A stretch of 48,707 nt of DNA from Granulosicoccus sp. (GTDB lineage Bacteria; Pseudomonadota; Gammaproteobacteria; Granulosicoccales; Granulosicoccaceae): contig JALZVU010000238.1 of the NCBI GenBank assembly GCA_023301795.1, forward strand, positions 1-48,707, given 5' to 3'. Position numbers and translations under genes: made by a program. Position 1 is the stretch's first letter. Every line of letters starts with the position of its first letter. The notes under the pieces were generated by a model. The model ran no database searches. It was not told the origin of the DNA and was given only the letters and a program-made list of their open reading frames with translations. Positions 1-9,234 of the stretch are shown here, one piece after another.

Positions 1-1272
1 GTTATAGAAGGTAGCGAAGCTGAAAAAGCGCTGGATATAAGCAAACTCCGTAGCGAGACTGGTTACATCACGCTCGACCAAGGCTACGGTAATACTGGTA
101 GCTGCGAGAGCGCTATAACCTACATAGACGGAGACGCTGGTATTTTGCGCTATCGCGGCATCCCTATAGAACAGTTCGAAGACACTCCTAATTTCATCGA
201 AGTTTGCTGGTTACTCATTTTTGGTAACCTTCCCACCGCAGAAGAATATATTGATTTCAGTGATCGTCTCACACGTCATGCAACGTTGAATGAGTCGATG
301 AAGCATCACTTTCAAGGCTTTCCAAATCAAGCTCCTCCGATGGCTATCCTGTCTGCCATGATCAATGCACTGTCCTGTTTTCATCCTGACATGATCGAGG
401 CTGATGGTGACGCGCAATTTATTACAGCAGCTGCTCGTTTGATCAGTAAGATAAGAACGATTGCCGCCTTCGCCCATCGAAGCTCAGTCGGCCGCCCTTA
501 CAACTATCCCAACCCGAATTTGTTGTACGTGAATAATTTCATGCACATGATGTTCTCCGAACCTCATGCCCCCGCCGAAACTGATGAAATCGTCCGATTG
601 GCTTTCAATCTGGTTTTGATTCTCCATGCTGATCATGAGCAAAATTGCAGCACGTCCACTGTTCGAATGGTGGGTAGTAGCGGCGCTAACCTGTTTGCTT
701 CCTGTGCTGCCGGCGTTTGTGCGTTGTGGGGGCCTTTGCATGGTGGTGCCAATGTTGCGGTTCTGGAAATGCTTGAGCAAATCCACCAGGGTGACATCAC
801 GGTGGAGGAGTACATGACCAAAGTAAAAGATAAAAACAGTGGCGTCCGTCTGATGGGTTTTGGGCATCGCGTGTACAAGAACTTTGACCCACGTGCGCAA
901 ATTCTTCAGAGAGTGGCAACAAAATTACTGGCTCACCTAAACATTGATGATCCGCTGTTGGAGATTGGTCAGCGCCTTGAGCAGATTGCACTGAATGATC
1001 CGTATTTTATCGAGCGCAAACTCTATCCCAATGTAGATTTTTATAGTGGCATTATTTTGCGCGCACTTGGCATTCCGACCAACATGTTCACTGTTATTTT
1101 TGCCATGGGACGTATGCCTGGCTGGATTGCCCATTGGCGAGAACAAAACCTGCAAGGCTCGCGTATCGGAAGGCCACGTCAAATTTACACAGGTCCGACC
1201 AAAAGCGACTATATTCCCAGGAGTGCCAGAGGTTGGCAAGGATCCTCGGATAAGGACATTCTGCTTGGTTGA
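1..1272 (+). CDS. gltA: Citrate synthase, type I (5'-truncated by window edge)
   Basis: The enzyme condenses acetyl-CoA and oxaloacetate to citrate, the entry step of the TCA cycle, in the cytoplasm. The reading frame is open from base 1, so the true start lies upstream; 423 residues are visible, against about 427 for the whole E. coli protein, so only a short N-terminus is missing. The catalytic triad is intact: His in PLHGGAN (codon 739-741), His in GFGHRVYKNFDPRA (865-867) and Asp in PNVDFYSGI (1036-1038). The C-terminus RPRQIYTGP is typical of the hexameric, NADH-regulated proteobacterial form. A first ATG-like start inside the window would cut off conserved sequence (the GDAGILRYRGIP region), so I reject it. 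The gene is followed by 180 bases with no strong terminator. Confidence 0.97.
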   Translation, partial: VIEGSEAEKALDISKLRSETGYITLDQGYGNTGSCESAITYIDGDAGILRYRGIPIEQFEDTPNFIEVCWLLIFGNLPTAEEYIDFSDRLTRHATLNESMKHHFQGFPNQAPPMAILSAMINALSCFHPDMIEADGDAQFITAAARLISKIRTIAAFAHRSSVGRPYNYPNPNLLYVNNFMHMMFSEPHAPAETDEIVRLAFNLVLILHADHEQNCSTSTVRMVGSSGANLFASCAAGVCALWGPLHGGANVAVLEMLEQIHQGDITVEEYMTKVKDKNSGVRLMGFGHRVYKNFDPRAQILQRVATKLLAHLNIDDPLLEIGQRLEQIALNDPYFIERKLYPNVDFYSGIILRALGIPTNMFTVIFAMGRMPGWIAHWREQNLQGSRIGRPRQIYTGPTKSDYIPRSARGWQGSSDKDILLG

Positions 1273-1452
1273 TTTCGCGGATCGCGACATCGGGCTGCCA
1301 TCCTGATGTCGTGGACACAATGTGACGCTGGAAAACGAGTCGGTTTGATTCTAGAGGTAGAAAAAGAAGAACTTAGCCGTTTAGTATGAGCTTTCGGAAA
1401 AATTGAACTATGGACGGGAAAATAATGTGTTTCTCACTACCATCGTGTTCTG

Positions 1453-3192
1453 ATGCTGCATAAGCGCACAACGCTGAGGCAGCTACTAACGATACCTTAT
1501 GTATTGTTGGTTATGCTGACAGCGTTGCTCATAGGCATCCTGTCTTATCGTGCTGGTGGCGATACGGTTGATACGCTATCCGATCTTGTTCTGAAAGAAA
1601 CAGTCAATCGTATTTCTCAGAGCATCGATAGACACATATCCGGCTCAGAGGCGGTTCTCGAGACCGCTTTTCCCTCAGACATAAGCCCGCCGGTCTCAGT
1701 GGAGGATGAGCTTGACAGTTTGCGCACCAGGCTCTGGCTTGCCACCAGTATCCACAGAAATCCTAACAACTACGCGTACTACGGCGACAAGAACGGTCAG
1801 TTCATCGGTCTGTGGCGATTTTCAGAAACCGATGCAGAGCTAAGAGTTCGAAAAGATGCAGAGTCTGCACGATCTATTTATCGGTTCTCACGCATCAACG
1901 GAGATCTTGGTGAGCCGACGCTAGAGACTACGATGTTCGATCCTCGAGTGCGTCCATGGTTTATTGCGGGCAAAAGCGCCGACAAATCCCAACGGTGGAC
2001 ATCAATTTACATTGACTTTAAAACCCGCGAACTAGTGGCCACTCGGGCAGCACGTGTCGATAATAGCGCTGGAGAATTTCAAGGCGTTGTAGCCACTGAC
2101 CTTTCACTAGAGGTGCTTAACGAGTTTTTGAAAACACTGTCTTTAAGTGAAAATGGGGTGGCATTTATTGTAGAGCGCAATGGCGACATACTTGCCTCTT
2201 CACGAGGTTCTCAAGTGAGTTTGGACGACAATGGGCGGGTTAATGCTGCAAACAGTGGTGACTCTCTGATTGCCAGTACTTACGCTGCTGTGCTCAAGCT
2301 GACCAATGAGCCCGGAGCTGTGGCAGGTACTCAATCCACGGTATTTGAGGATCCGGGTGAGGCGCTCGTTCAAGCGGGCTACTCTCGTTTGGAAGATGCG
2401 GCCGGACTTGACTGGATCGTAGCGGTTGCTGTGCCGCGTGCAGACTTCATGAGCAGAGTGAACACCAACATGAAGCAGACTGTAGTTATGGCGTTGATAG
2501 CATGCGCGCTAATCGTAATAACAGGCTTTTGTATTCTTAACAGGATAGCAGGTGATCTACGACAACTTGCTGTTGCTGCCCAAGCGATGGGTGAGGGTGA
2601 TCTAAGTGTCACTGTCCCCGTGGAGCGTGACGATGAAATTGGCGAACTGGCACAGAGTTTTTCTGTGCTGCGGCAACAACTGCTCACCGACAGGCTCACG
2701 GGAATTGCTAATCGTGATGCCATTGTGCGTCGAGTTGAAGATCGAATTGTTCGGCATCGTCGTCGTAATGATGAACAGCCGTTTGCCTTATTGTTTATTG
2801 ATCTGAACGATTTCAAAGGTATTAACGATCAGCATGGCCATGATATTGGTGATCAGGTTCTAGTGGAGGTAGCTGATCGTCTGTCGCGCAACTTGCGAAG
2901 CTCTGATATGGCGGCACGCTTTGGCGGTGATGAATTTGTTGTACTGCTTGATGAGATTGATGGTCGCGACAATGTAAAGGCAGTCTGCCAAAATCTGAAA
3001 GCGTCTCTGCTGCAGCCATTTGACTCAATTTCAGCTGTTGGAAAGGGTAAGATTTTACACACGCAAAGTGCTGCTATCGGTTTTGCTGTGTTCCCAGAGG
3101 ATGGAAGGGAGCTGGAGACATTGATGAAGCATGCAGATGCACAGATGTATGCGGCCAAATCTAAAATACGATCGTTGGATCGTACGACCTAA
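1453..3192 (+). CDS. Membrane diguanylate cyclase (Cache-HAMP-GGDEF)
   Basis: This is a 579-residue inner-membrane sensor that should make cyclic-di-GMP from two GTP. The order is: an N-terminal membrane segment (about residues 13-30), a periplasmic Cache-type sensor with YAYYGDKNGQFIGLWRF and a FDPRVRPWF motif, a second membrane segment (about 342-362), a HAMP linker ending in DDEIGELAQSF, and a C-terminal GGDEF domain. The active-site loop is a canonical GGDEF (residues 491-495). An RxxD inhibitory I-site (RSSD, 482-485) sits five residues before it, so product feedback inhibition is likely. There is no EAL domain. The Cache ligand cannot be told from sequence. The stop codon overlaps the end of the convergent ydiJ gene by 4 bases. 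Confidence 0.93.
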   Translation: MLHKRTTLRQLLTIPYVLLVMLTALLIGILSYRAGGDTVDTLSDLVLKETVNRISQSIDRHISGSEAVLETAFPSDISPPVSVEDELDSLRTRLWLATSIHRNPNNYAYYGDKNGQFIGLWRFSETDAELRVRKDAESARSIYRFSRINGDLGEPTLETTMFDPRVRPWFIAGKSADKSQRWTSIYIDFKTRELVATRAARVDNSAGEFQGVVATDLSLEVLNEFLKTLSLSENGVAFIVERNGDILASSRGSQVSLDDNGRVNAANSGDSLIASTYAAVLKLTNEPGAVAGTQSTVFEDPGEALVQAGYSRLEDAAGLDWIVAVAVPRADFMSRVNTNMKQTVVMALIACALIVITGFCILNRIAGDLRQLAVAAQAMGEGDLSVTVPVERDDEIGELAQSFSVLRQQLLTDRLTGIANRDAIVRRVEDRIVRHRRRNDEQPFALLFIDLNDFKGINDQHGHDIGDQVLVEVADRLSRNLRSSDMAARFGGDEFVVLLDEIDGRDNVKAVCQNLKASLLQPFDSISAVGKGKILHTQSAAIGFAVFPEDGRELETLMKHADAQMYAAKSKIRSLDRTT

Positions 3193-6107
3193 AGACACGC
3201 TTCTAACACTTCAACAGGGTGCATGACTCGGCGTTGCGTGTTATCCGTAAATTGCTCGTGACAACTGAATCCGTTAGCAACGATGACTGTTTGTGAGTGG
3301 GTGTTATCGATGGCAGGTTTTAACGCTCGATCGAACAGTTTCTGGCCAATCCAGCGGGTTTCCTTGCGCATGCCATAGGTGCCCGCCATACCGCAGCATC
3401 CACTTTCCACCTCCTCAAGTTGTGTAAAGCAAGCGTTCATCCATAGCCGGTCTTCAGTCGCGAGGCCGAGTGATTTATCGTGGCAATGAAGATGGAGAAT
3501 CCCCGAAGACAATGTGTGTTTTACCGGAATGCTTAACTGCGAAAGGTAGCTACTTATGGTGCAGGATTTGGTACCTAAAGCCTGTGCGCGCGGATCGTCC
3601 GGAAATAAACGAAGTAGCTCATCCTTGAACACTGATAAGCAGGAGGGCTCTAGCACCAGCACAGGTGCTGCGTCTGGTACATGAGGCTGAAAATTATCAA
3701 GGATACGACTTAATGTGGTTCGTGCCTCCTCAAGAAGCCCGTACTCGTATAGGGGGCGACCGCAACAGAAATGCTGCTTTGCCACGCCAACCCGCAAACC
3801 CGCTTTAATGAGCACACGCACGGCAGATTTGATAATGGCAGGTCGGTAGTGGTTGTTTATAGAATCGTTCCACAAGATAACGCTTGGCTGATGCATCTGT
3901 CCAAACCAGTAGAAATGCTCATCTTGATTTATAGCCTTCTGGCTTGCCCATTTGGAGAATGATTGCGTTGCCAGTGAGGGCAATTTTTTTTCAGGCGCTA
4001 AGCCTAGCCATTTTTTTGCAATATCACTGACATAGCTTTTTTGCATGAAGTTAACGAGCCTGGGCGCGATCGACAAATACGGCAACCAGCGACCCAATTG
4101 CCCAAATATATGGTGTGACAGAGGCCTGCGTTGATGCTCAAAATGCTTGTGCATGAACTCGGCCTTGTAGCTGGCGATATCTACTTGTGTGGGGCATTCG
4201 CTTTTGCAGGCTTTGCATGACAAACAGTGTTCCATCGAGTCAGCTACGGCCTTGTCTTGCCAGCCATCATTTAAAATTTGTCCGCGTGCCAGCTCATGCA
4301 GCAGATGAGCTCTACCGCGTGTGGAGTAACGCTCCTCACGCGTAACTTGATAGCTTGGACACATAGCGCCTTTGTGCGCTCGGCATTTTCCCATACCGAT
4401 GCAACGCTCGGTGGATCGGCCAAAGCCTTGTGGGTCTTCAGTGAACTGTAGTTGTGTTACCAGCGTTGGTGTCTGGTAGTCGGGGCCGAACCGCAGGTTG
4501 TCGTCCATCTTGTAGGCATCTATCAACTTGCCTGGGTTCATTCTCAAATCCGGATCCCAGATACCTTTGAAACGCCTGAATGCTTCCATCAGCTCATCAC
4601 CATACATAATGGGAAGAAACTCAGCTTTGGCCTGACCATCACCGTGCTCGCCTGATAATGAGCCACCGAAACGTACTACCAGGTGCGCTATGTCGTTACT
4701 GAATGCTCGCCATTTCGTTACCCCTTCTTCGGTGCGTGGGTCGAAGGTAATGCGAGCGTGAATACACCCGTCGCCAAAATGTCCATACAGGCTGGTGCTG
4801 TAGCCGTACTGCGTTACCAGCGCTTTGAATTCACGCAGGTAGTCGCCTAATTGCAATGGATCCACCGCCGTATCCTCCCAGCCCACAATCGGGTCAGGAT
4901 CGTTGGGGTTAAGACTCATGGACGTGGCAGAGGCACCTTGTTCACGAATACTCCAGATAGCTGACTCTTCATCTGGATGAATTGGTTTTACCGAAACTAC
5001 GCGTTTTGTCTGTTGCATGGCATTGACGAACCGTTCCAGAGTTTCGGTGGCCATCTGTGAAGATACAGCTGCTAGCTCAACCAGAATCCAAGCGCGACCC
5101 TTGGGCAGCAGAGCCACCTCGGACTGTCTAAGGCTTCTATCGTTAAGACCGCCGACAATGCCCCAGTCCAAACCCTCCATGGCGATAGGCGAGAAAGGCA
5201 TGATGTCAGGCACACAATCGCCTGCGTCAAAAATATCCTCGAAACCCAAGACAAGCAGTCTCGTGAAAGCTGGTTTTTCTATCAACCGTACCCGGGCTTG
5301 CAGTATGGATATACACGTACCTTCAGAGCCAACCAAAGCGCGCGCAACGTTGAAACCGTTTTCCGGTAAAAGCTGATCCAGGTTATAACCCGACACTCTG
5401 CGTTTTATGGTTGGATAGCGTTTGCGTATTTCATCCGCGTATTGGTCTCTTAACGCTACGAGGTCTGTATAAATTTGTGATCTTCTGTCTCCAGCAGACA
5501 GGATTTTTTCAAGTTCTTCATCGGTGGTGGGCCCTACCCAGAAGCGCTCACCGTCACTGGTAAGTATCTCCAGCTCCAATACGTTCTCAACGGTTTTACC
5601 TGCCAGCATAGAGCGAGGTCCGCAGGAGTTGTTGCCTATCATGCCGCCCAGAGTGCAACGGCTATGCGTGGCAGGGTCTGGACCAAACGTCAGGCCATGC
5701 TGTTCGGCAGACGCTTTGAGGCTGTCGCACACAATGCCAGGTTGAATCAATGCGGTACGGTTTTGTCGGTCAATCTCAACCACTTGGGTAAGGTAGCGTG
5801 AGCAATCAAGGATGATGGCCTCGTTCACGCACTGGCCATTTTGTGACGTTCCACCACCACGCATTAATAGTGGCAGGTTGTGCTCTCTGCACAACGCTGA
5901 AGTCAGCACGATGTCATCTACCGTTTTGGGATAAATCACGCCCAACGGAATTTGTCGATAATTGGAGGCATCGCTGGTATAAAGCGCTACACCTGCGTCG
6001 CTAAAATCGTGATGCCCATCCAACTGATGAAGGAGTACGTTGGAAATAGTGGCTAGTGCGATAGTGTTGTTCGTGCGCGCTAAAGGCGAAGAGGTTACTC
6101 TGCTCAC
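3189..6107 (-). CDS. ydiJ: YdiJ-type FAD/Fe-S 2-hydroxyacid dehydrogenase
   Basis: This is a large flavoprotein of 972 residues. An N-terminal FAD-binding type 4 domain carries RGGGTSQNGQ and GNNSCGPRSM, followed by an FAD-oxidase C-terminal domain (YGHFGDGCIHARI, SGEHGDGQAK). Two ferredoxin-like clusters follow (CIGMGKC...CP and CLSCKACKSECP), and a CCG domain closes the protein (FCCGRPLYEYG, EPSC, SGCCGMAGTYG). E. coli YdiJ, of the same architecture and about 1018 residues, is a D-2-hydroxyglutarate dehydrogenase; the substrate here is inferred from that. Electrons would pass to the quinone pool or another carrier. The start is GTG and overlaps the pta stop by 4 bases (GTGA), so translation is probably coupled to pta. 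Confidence 0.88.
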   Translation of the reverse strand: MSRVTSSPLARTNNTIALATISNVLLHQLDGHHDFSDAGVALYTSDASNYRQIPLGVIYPKTVDDIVLTSALCREHNLPLLMRGGGTSQNGQCVNEAIILDCSRYLTQVVEIDRQNRTALIQPGIVCDSLKASAEQHGLTFGPDPATHSRCTLGGMIGNNSCGPRSMLAGKTVENVLELEILTSDGERFWVGPTTDEELEKILSAGDRRSQIYTDLVALRDQYADEIRKRYPTIKRRVSGYNLDQLLPENGFNVARALVGSEGTCISILQARVRLIEKPAFTRLLVLGFEDIFDAGDCVPDIMPFSPIAMEGLDWGIVGGLNDRSLRQSEVALLPKGRAWILVELAAVSSQMATETLERFVNAMQQTKRVVSVKPIHPDEESAIWSIREQGASATSMSLNPNDPDPIVGWEDTAVDPLQLGDYLREFKALVTQYGYSTSLYGHFGDGCIHARITFDPRTEEGVTKWRAFSNDIAHLVVRFGGSLSGEHGDGQAKAEFLPIMYGDELMEAFRRFKGIWDPDLRMNPGKLIDAYKMDDNLRFGPDYQTPTLVTQLQFTEDPQGFGRSTERCIGMGKCRAHKGAMCPSYQVTREERYSTRGRAHLLHELARGQILNDGWQDKAVADSMEHCLSCKACKSECPTQVDIASYKAEFMHKHFEHQRRPLSHHIFGQLGRWLPYLSIAPRLVNFMQKSYVSDIAKKWLGLAPEKKLPSLATQSFSKWASQKAINQDEHFYWFGQMHQPSVILWNDSINNHYRPAIIKSAVRVLIKAGLRVGVAKQHFCCGRPLYEYGLLEEARTTLSRILDNFQPHVPDAAPVLVLEPSCLSVFKDELLRLFPDDPRAQALGTKSCTISSYLSQLSIPVKHTLSSGILHLHCHDKSLGLATEDRLWMNACFTQLEEVESGCCGMAGTYGMRKETRWIGQKLFDRALKPAIDNTHSQTVIVANGFSCHEQFTDNTQRRVMHPVEVLEACL

Positions 6108-7111
6108 AGGGGGTTATCAGGCCCGGCTTGCACCGACGTTACAGCGAGCAGCGCGTATACATCCTCAGCACTGCAACCTCTGGACAGGTCATTGGCAGGC
6201 TTGTTGAGTCCTTGCAGAATAGGACCAACAGCTTTCATGTTGCCCAGCCGTTGAGCAATCTTGTAGCCAATATTGCCGGCCGCAAGATTGGGGAAAATAA
6301 ATACGTTTGCAGTGCCCTTGAGGGGTGAATCTGGTGCTTTACGGGTTGCTACAGATTCAACAAAAGCGGCGTCGAACTGCAGCTCTCCATCAATTATAAG
6401 CTCTGGGCGTGCAGCCTTTGCCAGAGCACATCCTTCACGTACGGCCGTCACGGATGAATGTCTGGCGCTGCCAGCGGTGGAGAATGAGAGAAGGGCGGTG
6501 CGGGCTGTGTCTCCCATTAAGGTCTCAAATGAATCGGCGGATGAGCAGGCTATGTCTGCTAGCTGCTTGGCTGTGGGATCAATAACCAAGGCGCAGTCAG
6601 AAAACATGAGCGGTGATGTGTTCCCAGAGTGTGCTTCGGGCGGAAACATCAAGAAGAAACTGGATACTGTTTTAACGCCAGGGGCTACACCAATGATTTG
6701 CAAAGCGGCTCTTACGGTGGCAGCCGTGGTTTCAACGGCGCCGCCAATGCTGCCATGTGCATCACCGCAACGCACCATCATGGCCGCAAAATTCAATGGT
6801 TTTCGTATGGCGCTTGCAGCGTCATCCAGATCAATGCCTTTGTGCTTGCGTAATTCAAAATACGCCGATGCGTACTGGTCGGTGTGTGGCGAATCATCAG
6901 GATCAATGACAGTGAGCTTGCCGGGTTCAGCACCTGCAGTAACAATCTGCGCTTCAATATCTGATCTGGGACCAATTAATATCGGATGAGCGATGCCATC
7001 CTGGTGGGCACGTAATGCTGCTTCAACAACACGTGAATCAGCACCCTCCGCTAGTGCAATTTTGCGCGGGGCGTCGATGGCTTTCTGGATAATTGCGTCG
7101 AAGGCGTTGAT
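6104..7111 (-). CDS. pta: Phosphate acetyltransferase, non-canonical start
   Basis: The enzyme interconverts acetyl-CoA and acetyl phosphate. The product is a stand-alone PTA domain of about 335 residues. Conserved stretches include LAEGADSRVVEAALRA near the N-terminus, MMVRCGDAHGSIGGAVETTA, and FPNLAAGNIGYKIAQRLGN and GPILQGLNKPANDLSRG near the C-terminus. ORF finders start it at a TTG at 6796, but the homology continues in frame upstream without a break. Above that there is no ATG, GTG or TTG before an in-frame TAG at about 7147. An AAGGA Shine-Dalgarno sequence lies 8 bases before an ATC at 7109-7111, exactly where PTA homologues begin (then NAFDAIIQKA). I place the start there; the ATT at 7127-7129 is an alternative. 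No ackA is seen nearby. The stop overlaps the ydiJ start. Confidence 0.85.
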   Translation of the reverse strand: MNAFDAIIQKAIDAPRKIALAEGADSRVVEAALRAHQDGIAHPILIGPRSDIEAQIVTAGAEPGKLTVIDPDDSPHTDQYASAYFELRKHKGIDLDDAASAIRKPLNFAAMMVRCGDAHGSIGGAVETTAATVRAALQIIGVAPGVKTVSSFFLMFPPEAHSGNTSPLMFSDCALVIDPTAKQLADIACSSADSFETLMGDTARTALLSFSTAGSARHSSVTAVREGCALAKAARPELIIDGELQFDAAFVESVATRKAPDSPLKGTANVFIFPNLAAGNIGYKIAQRLGNMKAVGPILQGLNKPANDLSRGCSAEDVYALLAVTSVQAGPDNPL

Positions 7112-7168
7112 AGGTTTGTTCCTTGAAATCCAGATGGAGTCGATCTACTCTCAATCATAACAAGTATG

Positions 7169-8800
7169 TCAAGAGCGATGACCCTCAGCATCTTCTCGAA
7201 TCATGTCAACGGCTTTTTCAGCCATCATGACCATCGGGCCATTGGTATTACCTGACACGAGCGTAGGCATGGAAGAGCAATCGATAACACGCAGGTTTGT
7301 GACGCCGCGTACTCTCAAGCGCTCGTCCAGAACTGCCATGGGGTCGTCGTCCGTACCCATCTTGCAGGTGCCAGAAGGGTGGAATATCGTTGCCCCGTTA
7401 TTACGGCAATACTCAAGCAGTGCCTCGTCAGTATCTGCCTCGACGCCAGGCTTCACCTCACGTTTGACAAAAGGACTCATGGCTGCGGACTGGGCAATAG
7501 CGCGGGCAGACCTCATACCTGCCACCGCCGTGCGTCTGTCCAGATCCGTATCCAGATAGTTGGGTTGCATCGATGGTGCTTCGAACGGATCGGCTGATTT
7601 GATACGAACATAACCTCGAGATTCGGGGCGTAGCTGGCAGATCGATAGTGTAAACCCAGAGAATTTGTGCACGTCCCCACCTGCCATATCCGCTGATAGG
7701 GTAGCCACATGAAATTGTATGTCTGGTGTTTCGGTCTCGTCAGGCAGTGAGCGCATAAAGCAGCCCCCCTGATTGATGCCCACCGCCAGTGGGCCACTGC
7801 GCGTGAACAACCATTGAAGCCCCAGTTTAGCCTGACCGATGAGCGAGTTTAGATCATCATTAGTCGTTGGGATATTGGCTTCAAAGGTGAGCCGGATTTG
7901 CAGGTGATCCTGAAGATTTTCGCCCACTCCGGGAAGATCCTTGACCACTGAGATACCGTGTTCTTTCAGAAGCTGTGCAGGTCCAATCCCCGATAGCTGC
8001 AATAGTTGGGGTGATTGTATTGCACCCGCACACATGAGTACTTCACCGCTCGCAAATGCTTCTTTGTCGATACCATTCTGACGATAGCGGACGCCTGTCA
8101 CCTTGGTGCCTTCCATGATCAAACTGCTAGCTTGAGCTTCAGTTTCTACAACCAGATTACTGCGTGAGCGCGCAGGTTTCAGATACCCTTTTGCCGTGCT
8201 CCAGCGCCATCCGTTTCGGGTGGTCAGCTGATAGTAACCAGCGCCCTCTTGCTGTGCGCCGTTAAAGTCATCGGTTCTGGGTACACCCAGTTCTCCAGCA
8301 CCATCGATAAATGATTCGATCAATGTGTTCTTAGTAGTGATATCCGAAACGGCTAATGGGCCATCGGCACCGTGGTACTCACTGGCACCGCGCTGGTTGC
8401 TCTCGGAACGTATGAAGTAGGGCAGACAGTCATCGTAGGACCAGCCTTTGTTGCCGATGCTTTTCCAGTGATCGTAGTCCTCGCGCTGACCGCGCACGTA
8501 AATCAAGCCATTGATAGAACTGGATCCCCCCAGAGTCTTTCCACGTGGCCAGTAGATCTCACGGTTGTTCATGTTCGGGTCGGGATCCGTGCTGAAGCAC
8601 CAGTTGTACTTCTTGCTCCACATGGTCTTGCCGTACCCGATGGGCAGGTGAATCCAGAACGAATTATCAGACGGGCCGGCTTCAAGCAACAACACACGGG
8701 TGTCGGGATCTTCACTTAGACGGCCAGCCATGACGGCCCCGGCCGACCCAGCTCCCACTACGATGTAATCAAACGCTCCAGACACTTGGCATCTCACCAT
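7169..8800 (-). CDS. GMC-family oxidoreductase (choline/alcohol dehydrogenase-like)
   Basis: This is a 543-residue FAD-dependent oxidoreductase of the glucose-methanol-choline family. The Rossmann motif VVGAGSAGAVMAGRLSE is at residues 15-31, and the family signature WPRGKTLGGSSSINGLIYVR follows near residue 84. The C-terminal catalytic region has His474 in FHPSGTCKMG and Asn518 in GNTNGPMVMM. It probably oxidises a primary alcohol or choline-like substrate to the aldehyde; the exact substrate cannot be read from sequence. It stands alone between pta and a 434-base regulatory region. Two inverted repeats just upstream may be operators. A link to the catabolic island that follows is possible but unproved. 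Confidence 0.9.
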   Translation of the reverse strand: MVRCQVSGAFDYIVVGAGSAGAVMAGRLSEDPDTRVLLLEAGPSDNSFWIHLPIGYGKTMWSKKYNWCFSTDPDPNMNNREIYWPRGKTLGGSSSINGLIYVRGQREDYDHWKSIGNKGWSYDDCLPYFIRSESNQRGASEYHGADGPLAVSDITTKNTLIESFIDGAGELGVPRTDDFNGAQQEGAGYYQLTTRNGWRWSTAKGYLKPARSRSNLVVETEAQASSLIMEGTKVTGVRYRQNGIDKEAFASGEVLMCAGAIQSPQLLQLSGIGPAQLLKEHGISVVKDLPGVGENLQDHLQIRLTFEANIPTTNDDLNSLIGQAKLGLQWLFTRSGPLAVGINQGGCFMRSLPDETETPDIQFHVATLSADMAGGDVHKFSGFTLSICQLRPESRGYVRIKSADPFEAPSMQPNYLDTDLDRRTAVAGMRSARAIAQSAAMSPFVKREVKPGVEADTDEALLEYCRNNGATIFHPSGTCKMGTDDDPMAVLDERLRVRGVTNLRVIDCSSMPTLVSGNTNGPMVMMAEKAVDMIREDAEGHRS

Positions 8801-9234
8801 TCAGGCCTCTATTCCTGAACGGAATTCGAGAGTGAGGGCGCCGTACGTGTATTGGATCTGTGGGAGAACCTTAACAACCCATTGCCCGAAGCGTCATGTT
8901 ATTTGATGTGAAAATGGAACGCAATGTTCCAACAACTGAAATTCGTACAGAGTCTGGGCTAGCGAGTGCTGGCCAAGGTAAGTCAGAATGCAGGGTCCAA
9001 ATTCGGGTTGTAGGTAGCTTGCAACCCGATAAGATCACCGTTACTTCTAACCCGTGTAAATTGACCAGCAACGAATTCACCCTGGTTCAAAGTTGCCCAG
9101 ATTTTTTGATACTCAGGGGATTGATGTTCTTTGGACCGAACAAAACCATGAAAGAGCCTCAGTTACCTTCGGTAACCTGTGTTAACCGCTGTGTGCGGTA
9201 TATTAGGGTTTCTCGTGTCTGGCAGGGGAATAGC
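8801..9234. other. 434-base intergenic region between the GMC gene and ybiI
   Basis: This region separates two divergently transcribed genes and should hold both promoters. I see three inverted repeats: ATTCC-N5-GGAAT at 8811-8825, TGGAAC-N5-GTTCCA at 8915-8931, and GTTACC-TTC-GGTAAC at 9162-9176. A TATATT at 9199-9204 could be a -10 box for ybiI, but I find no good -35 at the right spacing. An open frame runs through from 8896 into ybiI, but its predicted protein has no recognisable features and I regard it as chance. Confidence 0.5.
8915..8931. promoter_or_regulatory. Perfect inverted repeat TGGAAC-N5-GTTCCA, possible operator
   Basis: The 17-base dyad has six perfectly matched bases per arm and a 5-base centre, a layout common for dimeric TetR- or GntR-type repressors. 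It lies 115 bases upstream of the GMC oxidoreductase start and about 300 upstream of ybiI. It does not match the MarR-type palindromes at 10464 and 20151. No regulator gene is adjacent, so the binding protein is unknown. Confidence 0.35.

Noticed and set aside
1281-1312. Hairpin after gltA (CGACATC...GATGTCG) as terminator
   Set aside because: The loop is long and there is no T-tract, so it is not a convincing intrinsic terminator.
6104-6796. pta as a truncated 230-residue C-terminal fragment
   Set aside because: Translating upstream in the same frame restores the full conserved N-terminus with no stop; only a standard start codon is missing.
9162-9176. GTTACC-TTC-GGTAAC hairpin as a terminator
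   Set aside because: It lacks a T-run and no gene ends there; it may be a minor regulatory dyad or chance.
8896-9234. Long N-terminal extension of ybiI in the same frame
   Set aside because: The upstream 113 codons have no recognisable features, while ATG 9235 gives the exact 88-residue length and start of YbiI.
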